The notes under the pieces: model-generated
The model's input: the letters and a program-made list of their open reading frames with translations, nothing else
Told to the model about the DNA's origin: nothing
Databases searched by the model: none
Program-made: the position numbers and the translations under genes
Shown here: positions 63,602 to 64,000 of the stretch, in pieces
Position numbering within the stretch: the stretch's first letter is position 1
How the letters are laid out: every line of letters starts with the position of its first letter
Assembly (NCBI GenBank): GCA_041399205.1
Contig: JAWKTK010000017.1
Location: forward strand, 1-64,000
DNA length: 64,000 bases
Source: JAGQOZ01 sp041399205
GTDB taxonomy: Bacteria > Planctomycetota > Planctomycetia > Pirellulales > Pirellulaceae
Direction: 5' to 3'

Positions 63602-64000
63602 TTAGCCAGAACTTTCTTCAGATGTATCGTCTGCGACCGGAGCGTTACGAACCATGGCTATTCGGCCGGTTCGGACCAATTCCGATATTCCAAACGGTCG
63701 CATTCGATCAATGAATGCTTCGATCTTGTTTTCGCGCCCCGAGATTTCAATCATCACTTCGTCCGGCCCAACATCCACAATGCGACCACGGAAGATATCG
63801 GTCAGTTCGCGAATTTCGGAACGAGTACCGCCGGGAGGCGCTTTTACCTTCAACAACATGAGGTCTCGTTCGACATAATCTTGCGAACTGACATCCATCA
63901 CTCGAACAACCGTGACTATCTTTTCCAACTGTTTGCGAATCTGCTCCAACACTCGATCATCCCCCACCACGACAAACGTCATGCGAGAAAGATGAGGGTC
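63602..64000 (-). CDS. ilvN: Acetolactate synthase small subunit (partial)
   Basis: The frame is open to the window edge (DPHLSR before MTFVVVGDDR), so the N-terminal ACT domain is cut. Visible: DPHLSRMTFVVVGDD, VERDLMLLKVKAPPGGTRSE, IVDVGPDEVMIEISGRENKI and FIDRMRPFGISELVRTGRIA, the conserved C-terminal half of IlvN/IlvH. It regulates acetolactate synthase by valine feedback. Upstream of ilvC on the same strand. Confidence 0.92.
   Translation of the reverse strand, partial: DPHLSRMTFVVVGDDRVLEQIRKQLEKIVTVVRVMDVSSQDYVERDLMLLKVKAPPGGTRSEIRELTDIFRGRIVDVGPDEVMIEISGRENKIEAFIDRMRPFGISELVRTGRIAMVRNAPVADDTSEESSG

Overview
The window looks like chromosomal DNA of a planctomycete, most likely from the Pirellulaceae (Rhodopirellula/Pirellula relatives). 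The call rests on lineage-typical proteins: DUF1501 plus DUF1549/DUF1553 partners, a planctomycete cytochrome c fused to WD40 repeats, a giant secreted protein with an EDRLLLAA (LEPR-XLL-like) N-terminus and a dockerin, a BBP7-like barrel protein, small membrane proteins carrying NPFQSP, a histone H1-like Lys/Ala-rich protein, a formylmethanofuran dehydrogenase B subunit, and many ECF sigma factors with odd extensions. No rRNA, tRNA or CRISPR array was recognised.

Layout. 1-5 kb is mobile or accessory: the tail of a REP-associated transposase (RAYT) copy, a small toxin-antitoxin-like pair, an IS91-family transposase with a tyrosine recombinase, a DUF6714-like gene and GC-rich dispersed repeats. 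5-12 kb holds an ECF sigma/anti-sigma/secreted-protein operon, a PfkB kinase (frameshifted), thpR, and an ECF sigma factor fused to a membrane segment and two STN-like repeats. 12-18.6 kb is one 2071-aa secreted CotH/lamin-tail/dockerin protein. 18.7-21.5 kb has bioD divergent from the agmatine-to-putrescine pair aguB-aguA. 21.5-23.3 kb has a decayed relative of the sigma-fusion gene and two small membrane proteins. 23.4-32.6 kb holds the cytochrome-WD40 protein, a HIT protein, a 38-bp tandem-repeat array, dprA, aroB, a rhomboid protease and a ParA ATPase. 33-39 kb has a BBP7-like protein with a strong terminator, a TPR protein and a FecR/anti-sigma-like membrane protein. 39-45 kb has lexA with a candidate operator, a PEP-CTERM protein and the DUF1501-DUF1553 pair. 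45-51 kb is a second accessory zone: orphan small genes separated by two attC-like folded sites, an IS91 tail remnant, dispersed repeats, a broken cupredoxin-like gene, a DUF1963-like gene and a decayed RAYT. 51.5-64 kb returns to core genes: a histone H1-like protein, a Lys-rich planctomycete protein, fwdB/fhcB, a GH63-type glycosidase, hemP, a molybdate/tungstate-type permease with a tandem-duplicated binding protein, a YedK/HMCES protein, ilvC and partial ilvN.

Working together: aguA and aguB form a polyamine route; modA-modB could supply Mo or W to the formylmethanofuran dehydrogenase encoded close by; ilvN-ilvC belong to branched-chain amino acid synthesis. At least five otherwise well-conserved genes carry one-base frameshifts, some next to short homopolymer runs. 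This suggests consensus errors in the assembly as much as true gene decay, so broken genes here should be read with that in mind.
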